This document shows positions 16,673 to 25,669 of a stretch of 47,131 bases of DNA, piece by piece. Position numbers and translations under genes: made by a program. Under the pieces are notes generated by a model that saw nothing but the letters and a program-made list of their open reading frames with translations, did no database searches and was not told the DNA's origin. Source of the DNA: Eubacteriaceae bacterium (GTDB taxonomy: Bacteria > Bacillota > Clostridia > Eubacteriales > Eubacteriaceae); NCBI GenBank assembly GCA_030156895.1, contig JASGLP010000021.1, forward strand, positions 1 through 47,131, read 5' to 3'. Numbering within the stretch: position 1 is the stretch's first letter; every line of letters starts with the position of its first letter.

Positions 16673-18043
16673 ATGCCAAAAACGTATGTACTTGATACCA
16701 ATGTATTGATTCAATCCCCCCATGCGCTGTTCGCCTTTGAGGATAACCGAATTGTGCTGCCCATTGCCGTGCTGGAAGATTTAGACAAACTTAAAAACGA
16801 GGACGGTGAGCGGGGCGCCAACTCCCGACAGTCCATCCGCTTTTTGGAGCAATTGCGACAAAGGGGTAATTTGTTTGAAGGCGTCAGTCTGGACAATGGC
16901 GGAACAGTTAAGATCGAAGCAAATTTCGCTTCAATTGATCTTCCTTATGGTTTTCAGAGCAACTCCAATGATAACCGGATTTTAAAAGTCTGCAAGGGTC
17001 TCATTAATCAGGACGAGCCGGTAACTCTAATCACAAAAGATATTCTCCTCCGCTTAAAGTCCCAGATGCTTTCGATCCCCACCGAGGATTTCACCGCCGA
17101 ACAATCCCCTCTTTTGCAGGACCAATACACCGGACGCATGGAGGTGTATGTCCCAGACGAAAAAATGGAAGATTTAAAGAAAAAAGGAATCGCCATTGAA
17201 AATTTATATTATCTGGATGCCCATAAAAATAAAACGGCTGTTGTCCCTGAATATAATCAGTTTTTTATTATCCATTCTGATATCAATGAAAGAAAAACCC
17301 TTCTTGGCCGATATAACGGCAAAAAGATTGTTGGTTTAAAAAGCCAGAATCAGGAACCTTTTGGGGTAAAACCTAAAAATGTCGGCCAGCGTTTTTTACA
17401 GGAAGCCCTGATGCAGGACGCCGAAACCGCACCACTGGTCATTGTGAAGGGCACTGCTGGAACGGCGAAAACCTTCTATTCTCTGGCTGTCGGTCTCCAT
17501 CAAACCTTAGACCCGGATTTTACGGGCTATCGCAAGATATTAGTAACCCGACCCAATGTTCAATTTGATGATGAAATTGGCTTTCTTCCCGGCAATGAGC
17601 AGGAGAAAATTGCTCCGCTTCTCCGCCCCATTATTGATAATCTGGAAGTTCTGATGGATCGCAGTGACAAATCCCGGTTCCAGAATGAAATCGAAATGCG
17701 AAAAAAAATTGAAGAGCTTTTTGAACGCGGCATTATTACCGCCGAAGCGATGAATTTCATCCGGGGCCGCTCCATTACTCACACCTACCTGATTATCGAT
17801 GAAGCCCAGAACCTCACCCCCAAACAAGTTAAAGGAATTATAACCCGTGTCGGCAAGGGTACCAAAGTGATTTTACTCGGTGACCCACAACAGATCGACC
17901 ACCCTTTACTGGATGAAAAAACCAATGGTTTAAGCTATGCTTCTGACCGAATGAAGGGCAGTCCCCTGTGTTTCCAATTGACCATGCATGCTGATGAGTG
18001 TTTACGTTCGGCACTAGCATTTGATGCAACTCAACGCATGTAA
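16673..18043 (+). CDS. PIN-PhoH fusion protein (PhoH2 type)
   Basis: A 456-residue cytoplasmic protein. Residues 1-130 are a PIN ribonuclease domain (YVLDTNVLI with the metal-binding Asp, and VLEDLDKLK). Residues about 235-450 are a PhoH ATPase with P-loop VKGTAGTAKTF near residue 262, Walker B LIIDEAQNLTP and LLGDPQQIDHP. PhoH2 proteins act as ATP-driven RNA unwinding and cleaving enzymes in the homologues studied. It is a single gene with a TATGGAGGTT ribosome site and a very strong terminator. Despite the name, no phosphate-regulation signal is visible in the 5' region. Confidence 0.93.
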   Translation: MPKTYVLDTNVLIQSPHALFAFEDNRIVLPIAVLEDLDKLKNEDGERGANSRQSIRFLEQLRQRGNLFEGVSLDNGGTVKIEANFASIDLPYGFQSNSNDNRILKVCKGLINQDEPVTLITKDILLRLKSQMLSIPTEDFTAEQSPLLQDQYTGRMEVYVPDEKMEDLKKKGIAIENLYYLDAHKNKTAVVPEYNQFFIIHSDINERKTLLGRYNGKKIVGLKSQNQEPFGVKPKNVGQRFLQEALMQDAETAPLVIVKGTAGTAKTFYSLAVGLHQTLDPDFTGYRKILVTRPNVQFDDEIGFLPGNEQEKIAPLLRPIIDNLEVLMDRSDKSRFQNEIEMRKKIEELFERGIITAEAMNFIRGRSITHTYLIIDEAQNLTPKQVKGIITRVGKGTKVILLGDPQQIDHPLLDEKTNGLSYASDRMKGSPLCFQLTMHADECLRSALAFDATQRM

Positions 18044-18062
18044 AACAACAGCTGTAAAAAAC

Positions 18063-18101
18063 GGGAGGTGAGGTAGTCAAGCGTTGACTACCTCACCTCC
18101 C
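18063..18101 (+). terminator. Strong intrinsic terminator after the PhoH gene
   Basis: A perfect 18-bp stem (18063-18080 with 18084-18101, loop GCG), GC-rich, followed by TTATTATTT. It lies 20 bp after the stop. Confidence 0.85.
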
Positions 18102-18136
18102 TTATTATTTAACCGAAAATGACCGGCTCGTTTTTT

Positions 18137-19777
18137 TTAATAAATCCCATAAAACTCTTCCATCGTTTTGCCACTGTTGTAAATGGTGGTTGCCACCGGA
18201 ACACCCAGGTAGCGGAGATGCCAGGGTTCATAAGCATACCCGGTAATATGGGTTTTTCCCTGGGGATAGCGAACAATAAACCCATATTCATGGGCGTGGT
18301 CTCTAACAAACTGACCTTCTGCTGTGGCACCAAAGCCTTCCACCAGATCAAAGGAAACGGTTGCCGATGTGACATCCATGGCGAGTCCCAATTGATGCTC
18401 ACTCATTCCCGGCCGGGCACTGAGCAGTTCCGCCCCGGCCACCCCATACGTCTCCAGATGCCATTGATAAAGGGATGCCTGGGTCGCATAGGAGCGATAC
18501 CCGGAAGAACAGTAGAGGGTTAATCCTTGAGCACTGGCGCCATTAAAAAGCTTTATTAAATGCTGGGCGGCCTCAGCCCGGAGCTGGGTATCCCGGGTGG
18601 ATGGCAAACTAACCCAGACCAGATCATCCGGAACATAATCCTGGGAGAGACTGTGGTTTTTATTAACCAACTGGGTCATCGAACCCAAGGCATTTTCTAA
18701 ATTTTTGGGGCCACCTGATCCTTTTAGTTGGACCAGAATCCGAATCCCCTCCAATCTCAGGCCCAGACCTTCGGTTCCCGCACTTTCGCCATTCATCACC
18801 CAGGGCATCCATCCAAAACCTTCCACATAGGCGGCGTAATAAACTTCAAAAAGATCGGCATTGGCACCGGTCAACTGGATTTGAATGCCCTCCAGACGGA
18901 GACCCTGATTCGAAGTCCCACTCATTTCGCCATCCTGTTTGAAGCCCTGCCAGCCGACATTCTGGACATGGGTTTGATATTTTATCCCGACATTACTTTC
19001 AGAATTATCATTTTTAATTTCAATCGCTTCCAGGCGAAGATTCTGGCCGGTGGTTCCGCTTAGTTCACCATTTTGTTTAAAGCCCTCCCAACCAATGTTC
19101 TGGATATGGGTCTGATAGGTCATTTGGAGATTTGTGGTAACAAACGGACGGTCTGCTGCGCCCGGTGCCGGATCACCTTTCGGAACAACCATGATTTTAA
19201 TCCCCTCCAGCCGAAAGCCAAATCCTTCGGTTCCGGCACTGCTACCATTTTTGGCCCAATCCAGCCAGCCAAAATTCTGGGCGTGAACCTGATAGTAAAG
19301 ATCGTAATTCGCAGCATCAACCCCGGTCAGTCGGATTTTGATAGCTTCCAGACGAAGGGCCTGACCGGAGGTCCCGCTCATGGACCCATTTTTTACATAA
19401 TTCTGCCAACCGATATTCTCCACATGGGTGGTATATTCCACCCCCACATCCGCGGTGATATTTTCCAGCTTCACTTCAATCCCCTCTAAACGAAGTCCCT
19501 GACCTTCTGTTCCGCTCATCACGCCATTGCTGACAAAACTCTGCCATCCGACATTCTGGACATGGGTGCGATAGGAACAGCCTATCGTAGCACTTGCCGC
19601 GGGCTCTGAAGTCGTCGCCTGACCCTGCGAATCCGAATTGATAGCGTTTTCATCATGTGCCGTACGATCCTCCGCTTTAACGCTACTTAACAGCGGCGTC
19701 ATCCCCATTAATAAAGCCAGACAGAATAAACCAATCCATACGATTCTAATTGACCTTAATTTTAACATTTCATTCAA
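18137..19777 (-). CDS. Secreted D,D-carboxypeptidase (VanY/M15B) with six ChW repeats
   Basis: A 546-residue protein with a signal sequence (about 1-35), a Ser/Thr/Ala-rich linker, six ChW (clostridial hydrophobic, conserved W) repeats at about residues 68-352, and a C-terminal M15B peptidase (about 385-540). The peptidase keeps GYRSYATQASLY, the zinc motif SEHQLGLAMDV and EPWHLRYLG. It should trim D-Ala-D-Ala from peptidoglycan stems, with the ChW repeats holding it at the cell surface. The repeats are arranged as two triads with a constant 152-residue offset between matching tryptophans (W78/W230, W124/W276, W171/W323), so a three-repeat unit was duplicated. Single gene; the upstream hairpin belongs to the neighbour. 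Confidence 0.92.
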   Translation of the reverse strand: MNEMLKLRSIRIVWIGLFCLALLMGMTPLLSSVKAEDRTAHDENAINSDSQGQATTSEPAASATIGCSYRTHVQNVGWQSFVSNGVMSGTEGQGLRLEGIEVKLENITADVGVEYTTHVENIGWQNYVKNGSMSGTSGQALRLEAIKIRLTGVDAANYDLYYQVHAQNFGWLDWAKNGSSAGTEGFGFRLEGIKIMVVPKGDPAPGAADRPFVTTNLQMTYQTHIQNIGWEGFKQNGELSGTTGQNLRLEAIEIKNDNSESNVGIKYQTHVQNVGWQGFKQDGEMSGTSNQGLRLEGIQIQLTGANADLFEVYYAAYVEGFGWMPWVMNGESAGTEGLGLRLEGIRILVQLKGSGGPKNLENALGSMTQLVNKNHSLSQDYVPDDLVWVSLPSTRDTQLRAEAAQHLIKLFNGASAQGLTLYCSSGYRSYATQASLYQWHLETYGVAGAELLSARPGMSEHQLGLAMDVTSATVSFDLVEGFGATAEGQFVRDHAHEYGFIVRYPQGKTHITGYAYEPWHLRYLGVPVATTIYNSGKTMEEFYGIY

Positions 19778-19808
19778 CCTTTCTTTTATCGATCACATGT
19801 CATCTCAT

Positions 19809-19854
19809 AAAAAACCATTCTCATAATTTATTCTATCATAAATTATGAGAATGG
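19809..19854 (-). terminator. Intrinsic terminator after the EamA gene
   Basis: A 16-bp perfect inverted repeat (19815-19830 with 19839-19854). On the minus strand it is followed by TTTTTTAT. It lies 44 bp past the EamA stop and ahead of the ChW carboxypeptidase gene. Confidence 0.8.
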
Positions 19855-19897
19855 TCAGATAATTTGTTTTTTACTTGAATCATGTCTGCTGGACTTA

Positions 19898-20818
19898 TTA
19901 GCTGCTCTTTTCGGGTTGTTCGCTCGTGCTTTTACCCGGGGCGCTCTGCTTTTCTGAAATGAACAATCCCAATAGCGTCAGTGTAATGCCCAGAACAGCC
20001 ATTCCGGTAAGTTTTTCCTGCAAGACAATCACCGATGTTGCCACGGTGATTACCGGCACCAGATAAATATAAACTGCGGTCTTCGTGGCACCCAGCCGCT
20101 TGACCGCGAGACTCCAGGTGACAAAGCAAAGTGCTGACGCCAGTAATCCCAAAAATAACATATTAAAAAGATAAACCGGTTGGGCAAATGGTTTAAAACT
20201 CCAATTGAAATTAAAAAAAGGCAGGGCTGGCATCATAAATAATATCCCGTAAAAAAAGATCCGCCGGGTGGTTTGAATGGGGTGATAACCAAAACCACTT
20301 ATCTTCCTGGTGAGCACCGAATAAACTGCCCACACCCCGGCCGCCAGTACCGCCAGCAAATCACCAATGGGATTGAGTTGCAGCACCATGATCCCATTAA
20401 AGCTGATCAGAAAAATTCCCATGATGGCAGCAATAAAGCCGATGAAAAAATTCAGGCTCAATTTTTCGCCAGCCAAAAACAAATGGGCCAAAATAGCCGT
20501 GAAAAAGGGTGCAATCGAAATAATCACCCCGACGTTGGATGCATAGGTATAGGTGAGGGCAATGTTTTCAAGCAAAAAATAAAGCGTTACCCCACACAGA
20601 CCGGCGCCCATCAAAAGAACTTCCTCAGACCTGCTGCGAATGCCCATTCGTTGCGGATAGACAAGGGTCAGGGCGATATACCCAATGGCGAATCGAAAAA
20701 CCAGAATCTCGATGGGCGTAAAGACATCGAGTAAAATCTTTGTCGAAACAAAGGTTATCCCCCAGATAAAAATGGTAAACGCCGCAGCCAGATGGCCACT
20801 CAGTCGGTGTTCACGCAT
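19898..20818 (-). CDS. EamA/DMT-family transporter
   Basis: A 306-residue membrane protein of the drug/metabolite transporter superfamily: ten predicted helices in two EamA halves (about 10-140 and 150-285), with the usual GITFVSTKILL near the start and GLFISEK at the end of the last helix. The substrate cannot be read from sequence; relatives export amino acids, nucleosides or small organics. ATG 20818 is preferred over the TTG one codon earlier, with GGGAG upstream. The gene overlaps the end of the AraC regulator gene by 8 bp, so the two are almost certainly co-transcribed and the regulator may control the exporter. Confidence 0.88.
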   Translation of the reverse strand: MREHRLSGHLAAAFTIFIWGITFVSTKILLDVFTPIEILVFRFAIGYIALTLVYPQRMGIRSRSEEVLLMGAGLCGVTLYFLLENIALTYTYASNVGVIISIAPFFTAILAHLFLAGEKLSLNFFIGFIAAIMGIFLISFNGIMVLQLNPIGDLLAVLAAGVWAVYSVLTRKISGFGYHPIQTTRRIFFYGILFMMPALPFFNFNWSFKPFAQPVYLFNMLFLGLLASALCFVTWSLAVKRLGATKTAVYIYLVPVITVATSVIVLQEKLTGMAVLGITLTLLGLFISEKQSAPGKSTSEQPEKSS

Positions 20819-21701
20819 CAATTTTTACTCCCTTCGTCCCCATCTTTACCTTTCCAGATTTTTGAATTAGGGTTTGTAAAGTATTCGGGATAAAAATTTT
20901 CTGATATTGTTTGGGGGTAATTCCGATAAATTCTTTGAAAAAATTGGAGAAGTGACTCTGATCCGAAAAGCCCGTCTGGTGGGCTATTTCAATCGGTTCC
21001 ACCCCATTTTCCAGCAAGTGCTTAGCCTGATTGATGCGTACTGTCTCCAGATATCGATAGGGTGTGATTCCCTTTGTTTTTGTAAACGCCCGTACCAGAT
21101 AATATTTGCCGCATCCGATTAAGGCACATAAATCATCTAATGAGATCCGCTCCTTAAAATGTTCTTCCAGGTAATCACAGATCGTTTCAATGTCTTCATT
21201 GATTTTCACCCGATCACGATCTGATTCCCAGTTTCCATATTCTTCCACCAGTTGTTCAATCAAAAATAGAAAGGCTTCGTCCTTGTTAAATTCTTTTTCT
21301 TCCAGCATCAACATTTGATGCAGTTCCGCTAGTGCCTTTACCTGCTCGCACCGACATACCACCGGCTGTTTAAAATAAAGCGTATCCTGCTTCCCGGTAA
21401 TTTCTAATACCACGTCCCTCATTATTTCCGGTTTGATGTTGATGCACCGGTAGTCCAGGGGGGTTTCATCAATCGGTTCGCAAAAATGGTTGTCGTAGGG
21501 ATTAAAAAGTAATAAATCTCCCGGACCGACCCGGTATTCTTTGTTCTTACAGGACAGTTTTCGCTGTCCACTTTCAATAAAGCCAATCACATAATGCTCA
21601 TGAAAGTGATTGGGGAATTTTTGAATAATGCCTTTTAGTCGAAAGGCTTCTATTTTCAGGGTGTGATCATAACGCACGATCCGTTCTTCATGGTGTTTCA
21701 T
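20811..21701 (-). CDS. AraC-family transcriptional regulator
   Basis: A 296-residue protein with an N-terminal cupin sensor (FPNHFHEHYVIGFIESG, then YRVGPGDLLLFNPYDNH) and a C-terminal double helix-turn-helix (ISLDDLCALIGCGKYYLVRA and EIAHQTGFSDQSHFSNFFKE). It is of the AraC type seen next to EamA/LysE exporters, which sense the exported compound. I chose ATG 21701, which has GGAGGT 6 nt upstream, over an in-frame start 33 nt earlier. The 3' end overlaps the EamA gene. The ligand is unknown. Confidence 0.9.
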   Translation of the reverse strand: MKHHEERIVRYDHTLKIEAFRLKGIIQKFPNHFHEHYVIGFIESGQRKLSCKNKEYRVGPGDLLLFNPYDNHFCEPIDETPLDYRCINIKPEIMRDVVLEITGKQDTLYFKQPVVCRCEQVKALAELHQMLMLEEKEFNKDEAFLFLIEQLVEEYGNWESDRDRVKINEDIETICDYLEEHFKERISLDDLCALIGCGKYYLVRAFTKTKGITPYRYLETVRINQAKHLLENGVEPIEIAHQTGFSDQSHFSNFFKEFIGITPKQYQKIFIPNTLQTLIQKSGKVKMGTKGVKIDA

Positions 21702-21787
21702 CACGCTACCTCCGTTTCTATCCCAGTGTAACATTGATCTGATTTAATCTCTTGGATGATATTGCAGTTACGAAAAAAAACAGGAAA

Positions 21788-22594
21788 TTACTTTCCTGCG
21801 TAAAGGTTCATTCTTTTGCCTCTGACAAAGCCAATCAGGGTGAGATTAAACTGGCGGGCCAGTAAAACAGCTTCATCGGTGGGGGCTGAATGAGAAGCAA
21901 TCACCGGGATTCGGCTTCTGATCGCTTTTATGACCATATCCGAGGGAATCCGACCGGTGGTAAAGAGGATCGCCTCACCAAGGTTTTGTTCTGCCATTAC
22001 GGCCTGGCCGATGGCTTTATCCACCGCATTGTGGCGGCCAATATCTTCACAGATAAAAGCCAGTTCCCCAGCTATACTCATGGCACAGCAGTGGGTTCCG
22101 CCGGTTTCGGCAAATAGTCCGGCATTTTGGTTACAGGCATTAGCCAACATCAACACTGTTTCGTGGGACCAGTCATGGACCGGCAAGGGAAGCAGGCTTT
22201 TTTTATAAGCAGCCTGACGGATTTTTTGGTTATTGCCACAAGAAATCGAGTTGCTGCCAGTGTCATGGCTAATTTCTGGTAATACCAGCGGTTTGTTTAG
22301 CTGGACCTTAACGCGCTCCCCACTTTCGCAGACATAAATAAATTCAATTTCAGCAAAGTTTTCAATGTAGCCCTCACTGAGGAGAAACCCCATCACCAGG
22401 GCATCCAGTTTTTCTGGCGTGCAAACCAGCTTAAAGGCCAATTGATCGTTGATATAGGCGTTTAGATGATGTTCTACAATCACCAGATCAGTCATTTTTT
22501 CACCGATCAACTGATGATCTGCCTGTAGCCGTAATCGTTCGATTGAAAAATCTTCTTTTAAATTTAAACTGTGGGTTTCATTGATTATTTTCAT
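21788..22594 (-). CDS. fdhD: FdhD, formate dehydrogenase accessory sulfurtransferase
   Basis: A 268-residue protein of the FdhD/NarQ family. It contains the conserved stretch LVMGFLLSEGYIENF, the segment ETGGTHCCAMS, EDIGRHNAVDKAIGQA and the C-terminal FTTGRIPSDMVIKAIRSRIP. FdhD relays sulfur from a cysteine desulfurase to the Mo/W cofactor of formate dehydrogenase. The usual CxxC sulfur-carrying motif reads C119-G-N-N here, so the second cysteine is missing. It is 24 bp after the PucR gene and 86 bp before araC. In an acetogen this step serves CO2 reduction to formate. No formate dehydrogenase gene is in the window. Confidence 0.93.
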   Translation of the reverse strand: MKIINETHSLNLKEDFSIERLRLQADHQLIGEKMTDLVIVEHHLNAYINDQLAFKLVCTPEKLDALVMGFLLSEGYIENFAEIEFIYVCESGERVKVQLNKPLVLPEISHDTGSNSISCGNNQKIRQAAYKKSLLPLPVHDWSHETVLMLANACNQNAGLFAETGGTHCCAMSIAGELAFICEDIGRHNAVDKAIGQAVMAEQNLGEAILFTTGRIPSDMVIKAIRSRIPVIASHSAPTDEAVLLARQFNLTLIGFVRGKRMNLYAGK

Positions 22595-22618
22595 CGCGCT
22601 TCTTTCTCCACTTTTTTA

Positions 22619-24169
22619 CTATATACAATCGAGTATATCATCCACTTTCACGGAAAGTTGAATCTTAAACAAGGTTTCACTGTCAGATAAATCAAGATCG
22701 GTTATTTCAATGATCCGATTAATCCGATATTTCAGGGTATTATAGTGAATATGCAGACTTTTAGCCGTCAGGGTGGTGTCCTGATTATGATTTATATAGG
22801 CAACCAGGGTTTTTAAAAAACTGCTGCCTTTTTTCTCATCCAATTCTTTTAGTGCTCTTACCACCGGATGGATTAAATTCTTAATGTTTGTCTCACCTCT
22901 GAAGCTGAGGATCATATGGGGAATAATCAGTTCGTCATAACTTCTGATTCGACCCGGCTTCTTTAGCTGATCCCCTAAATTCAGCGCGTTGTGCGCCTGT
23001 TTATAGTGTTCACAAAAATCATAAAGATGATAAAATATTTTGCTGATCCCGGCAGTACAGTCATTTTCTTCCAGTAAACTCTCAAAAGAAGCCATTTCCC
23101 GTTCATTCTGGATTTCTTCGGTCATCGTGTCAAGCAAAATCACCAATTGTCCATTGTAAATGATCACCGTTTGACGATTAAAGAAATTCTGATAGATCCG
23201 TTTTAAATAATACAGGCGATCGTTGGTATTCTGGCGATTATCAATGCGAATGACCAGAGCGAAGAGATTTTTATAGAGCTTCAACCCATAGATTCTTTCC
23301 CGTTCCTCAATGGCCCTGTGATCATACATTTTCTGATTCAAAAGGGCAATCAAGAAGGTATCACTAAGTGAACTTGCGACATGACTGCTACCACTTATGT
23401 GCGCCATCGTCATGGCCACCGCATGACACAGCATAATTAAAATTTCCTCATCACTTTCGCTAATCGGATGATGATATTCCAACAGTTTGAGATATGCCAG
23501 CGGGCGATTATTGTCTAAAACCCGGCCAACCAATTGGCGATGGTTTAACAGACCGGTTTCCCAGATGACCAGCACCGTATCCCCCTCAAGCATGTCCGTT
23601 TGAGAGTCGTCGGTCATCACTGAGCGGGCGTACTCTTTATTGACATATCCCTTAGAAAGGGTCCATTCCCAGAGCGGTTCATTTTCAATGTTATTACCTC
23701 CGGAATGGGCAATAAAACAAAGTGAAACGTCCACCAGAAGTAACGGATTACAAAGCATCTGGTAGCCCAGATCGAGTAGTTGCTGGATGGTTGCGCCTTT
23801 CTGGCAAGCCTTTAGAATTTTTATTGAGCTGTCACCAACCCGATACTGATCCTCAAATAATTGTCTTATCTGTCTGACCACACGTTCCGGTTCCCACTCT
23901 TTATCGACCAGAATGGCATTGTTTTCGCGGAGTTGTTTTTCGTCCAGCGGCTCATTCTCAATGATGATAAAGTAATTCTTATTCCCCAGTGGCCGTCGGT
24001 AAATTTCTGACCCTTTTAGAACATAGACCTCGTCAGGCGATAAATCTGTGAGCTGCTCCGTAAAATAGTCAACGCCTTTAATCTCAATGTTTTCGCCGTC
24101 GCCACTACTGATCATTTTAAGGGAACGCCCATTCAAGACCGAAATAATTTTTTTAAGTGTTACTGCCAT
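22619..24169 (-). CDS. PucR/CdaR-type transcriptional regulator
   Basis: A protein of about 516 residues with an N-terminal PucR sensory domain (about 1-130), a central GGDEF-like CdaR region (about 280-400) and a C-terminal helix-turn-helix of the PucR type (TLTAKSLHIHYNTLKYRINR). Such proteins activate catabolic genes for purines, amines or diols. ATG 24169 has AAGGTGG 5 nt upstream; an in-frame GTG at 24178 is less likely. It is divergent from the alcohol dehydrogenase/flavin reductase pair, which is its most likely target. It is directly followed by fdhD. Confidence 0.88.
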   Translation of the reverse strand: MAVTLKKIISVLNGRSLKMISSGDGENIEIKGVDYFTEQLTDLSPDEVYVLKGSEIYRRPLGNKNYFIIIENEPLDEKQLRENNAILVDKEWEPERVVRQIRQLFEDQYRVGDSSIKILKACQKGATIQQLLDLGYQMLCNPLLLVDVSLCFIAHSGGNNIENEPLWEWTLSKGYVNKEYARSVMTDDSQTDMLEGDTVLVIWETGLLNHRQLVGRVLDNNRPLAYLKLLEYHHPISESDEEILIMLCHAVAMTMAHISGSSHVASSLSDTFLIALLNQKMYDHRAIEERERIYGLKLYKNLFALVIRIDNRQNTNDRLYYLKRIYQNFFNRQTVIIYNGQLVILLDTMTEEIQNEREMASFESLLEENDCTAGISKIFYHLYDFCEHYKQAHNALNLGDQLKKPGRIRSYDELIIPHMILSFRGETNIKNLIHPVVRALKELDEKKGSSFLKTLVAYINHNQDTTLTAKSLHIHYNTLKYRINRIIEITDLDLSDSETLFKIQLSVKVDDILDCI

Positions 24170-24412
24170 CAGAACCACCTTACTATCTTTTCGAATTTAA
24201 CCCATTATATCACGAGGTCAAATCCCTGTACATTAAGGTCTTAAATAAAAACCTTTAACCCTGGTCGCATCCATTGATCCCAACCACCTCTTTGTAATCT
24301 TTTACAATTTCACCATCTGCTTCTTGTCAGTTTTTACAAGTTTCCTTTGTCGTCAGACTTCTTTCCGATCACTAAAATCTCAAACGCTCACAAAGACGAA
24401 AACGCTTGCAAC

Positions 24413-24421
24413 TGATATACT
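24413..24421 (+). promoter_or_regulatory. Possible extended -10 promoter of the alcohol dehydrogenase operon
   Basis: TGATATACT is an extended -10 element about 50 nt upstream of the start codon without a recognisable -35 box, as expected for an activator-dependent promoter. The rest of the 303-bp divergent gap (24170-24472) shows no gene and no clear operator palindrome. Confidence 0.35.
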
Positions 24422-24472
24422 GATAACAAAATAGGACTGACATGTCTTTAACAAAATCAAGGAGGATTTGAG

Positions 24473-25633
24473 ATGGTACAACGATACACGCAATTATGTC
24501 CGGTCGCTTTCGGAGCAGGTGCCGTGAGCACAACTGGAGATGTGGCAAAAGAACTGGGATTCTGTAAGGTTTTAGTTGTAACCGATGAAAACGTTGAGAA
24601 ATTGGGTCATATTCAAAAAGTAGTCGACAGTTTAGAGGCCGCTGGTATTGAGATGATTTTATTTAACCGCAGTGAAATGGACGCACCGGATTACTCTGTT
24701 CAAGCCGGGGCCGATCTTGCCAAAGGCGAAGCCGTCGATGGTATCATAGGTATCGGTGGTGGCAGCGTTCTGGATACCGCCAAGGGCATCAGTGTGCTCG
24801 CCGCAAATGATATAAACGTCGCCGAAATGCTCGATTACACCCGAAAAATGATGCCACTTGCAAATCCATCGATGAAACTGATTTTAATCCCTACCACTTC
24901 CGGTACCGGATCAGAAAGCACCTTTGTTGCCGTCATCAGTGACACAAAAACTCATGAAAAAATCGGCGTCCCTTCACCACCTAGCTTTGCCATTGTCGAT
25001 CCGGAATTAACCCTGGGTATGCCGAAAGCAATCACCCTTTATACTGGTATGGATGCCTTGTCTCATGTATGTGAAGCCCTGACCAGTATTCAACCCAATC
25101 CCCATTCTGATGTACTTTGCTATGACACTATTGAGCGTATTTATAAGTGGTTGCCGGTGGCCGCCGATGAGCCCATGAATCTGGAAGCCCGGGAAAACCT
25201 GGCCCTGGCCAGCAATCATGCCGGCATTGCCTTTAATGATGCTATGGTCCATCTTGGTCATGCTATTGCCCACTCCCTGGGTGCAACCTACCACATTCCC
25301 CACGGTGTGGCCTGTGCGCTGGTAACACCAGTCATTATTGAACTGACGGCCCCGGTTTATCCTGACAAGATTAAAAAAATCGGTGCCTGTATGGGCCTAA
25401 CCGTGTCATCAAAAGACCCTCAGGAAATTGGTCTGGCGGTCGCCAATCACCTTCGCACTTTTCAGAAAGAACTGGGCCTGCCAACCCTTACAGAACTTGA
25501 TCTGACCCGGGAGCAGATTCTTGGCTGTACGGACTATGTCGCCAACGAGGGACTGCGCTTCCTCTGCCCGGTTCCCGTTACCGAAGCGGTAATTACCGAA
25601 TCCCTGGGCAAGCTTTACGATTCTTATCAATAA
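24473..25633 (+). CDS. Iron-containing alcohol dehydrogenase
   Basis: A 386-residue group III (Fe-ADH) enzyme. The NAD(P)-binding motif GIIGIGGGSVLDTAKGISV lies near residues 95-113, and the metal-binding C-terminal half carries GHAIAHSLGATYHIPHGVAC with the metal histidines. It should oxidise an alcohol or reduce an aldehyde with NAD(P)H in the cytoplasm. ATG 24473 follows an AAGGAGG site. It is 36 bp before the flavin reductase gene and divergent from a PucR regulator, so the pair forms a small inducible pathway. The substrate is not predictable; diols, unsaturated alcohols and aromatic aldehydes are all possible. Confidence 0.94.
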   Translation: MVQRYTQLCPVAFGAGAVSTTGDVAKELGFCKVLVVTDENVEKLGHIQKVVDSLEAAGIEMILFNRSEMDAPDYSVQAGADLAKGEAVDGIIGIGGGSVLDTAKGISVLAANDINVAEMLDYTRKMMPLANPSMKLILIPTTSGTGSESTFVAVISDTKTHEKIGVPSPPSFAIVDPELTLGMPKAITLYTGMDALSHVCEALTSIQPNPHSDVLCYDTIERIYKWLPVAADEPMNLEARENLALASNHAGIAFNDAMVHLGHAIAHSLGATYHIPHGVACALVTPVIIELTAPVYPDKIKKIGACMGLTVSSKDPQEIGLAVANHLRTFQKELGLPTLTELDLTREQILGCTDYVANEGLRFLCPVPVTEAVITESLGKLYDSYQ

Positions 25634-25669
25634 ATTTCTATCACTTTAAGATTAAAAAAGGAGAACACA

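Noticed and set aside
18119..19489. Several plus-strand frames opposite the ChW carboxypeptidase
   Set aside because: They repeat because the ChW repeats on the other strand repeat; they are not genes.
24170..24472. Sigma-54 promoter in the PucR/alcohol dehydrogenase gap
   Set aside because: No GG-N10-GC pair with the TGGCAC/TTGC context was found.
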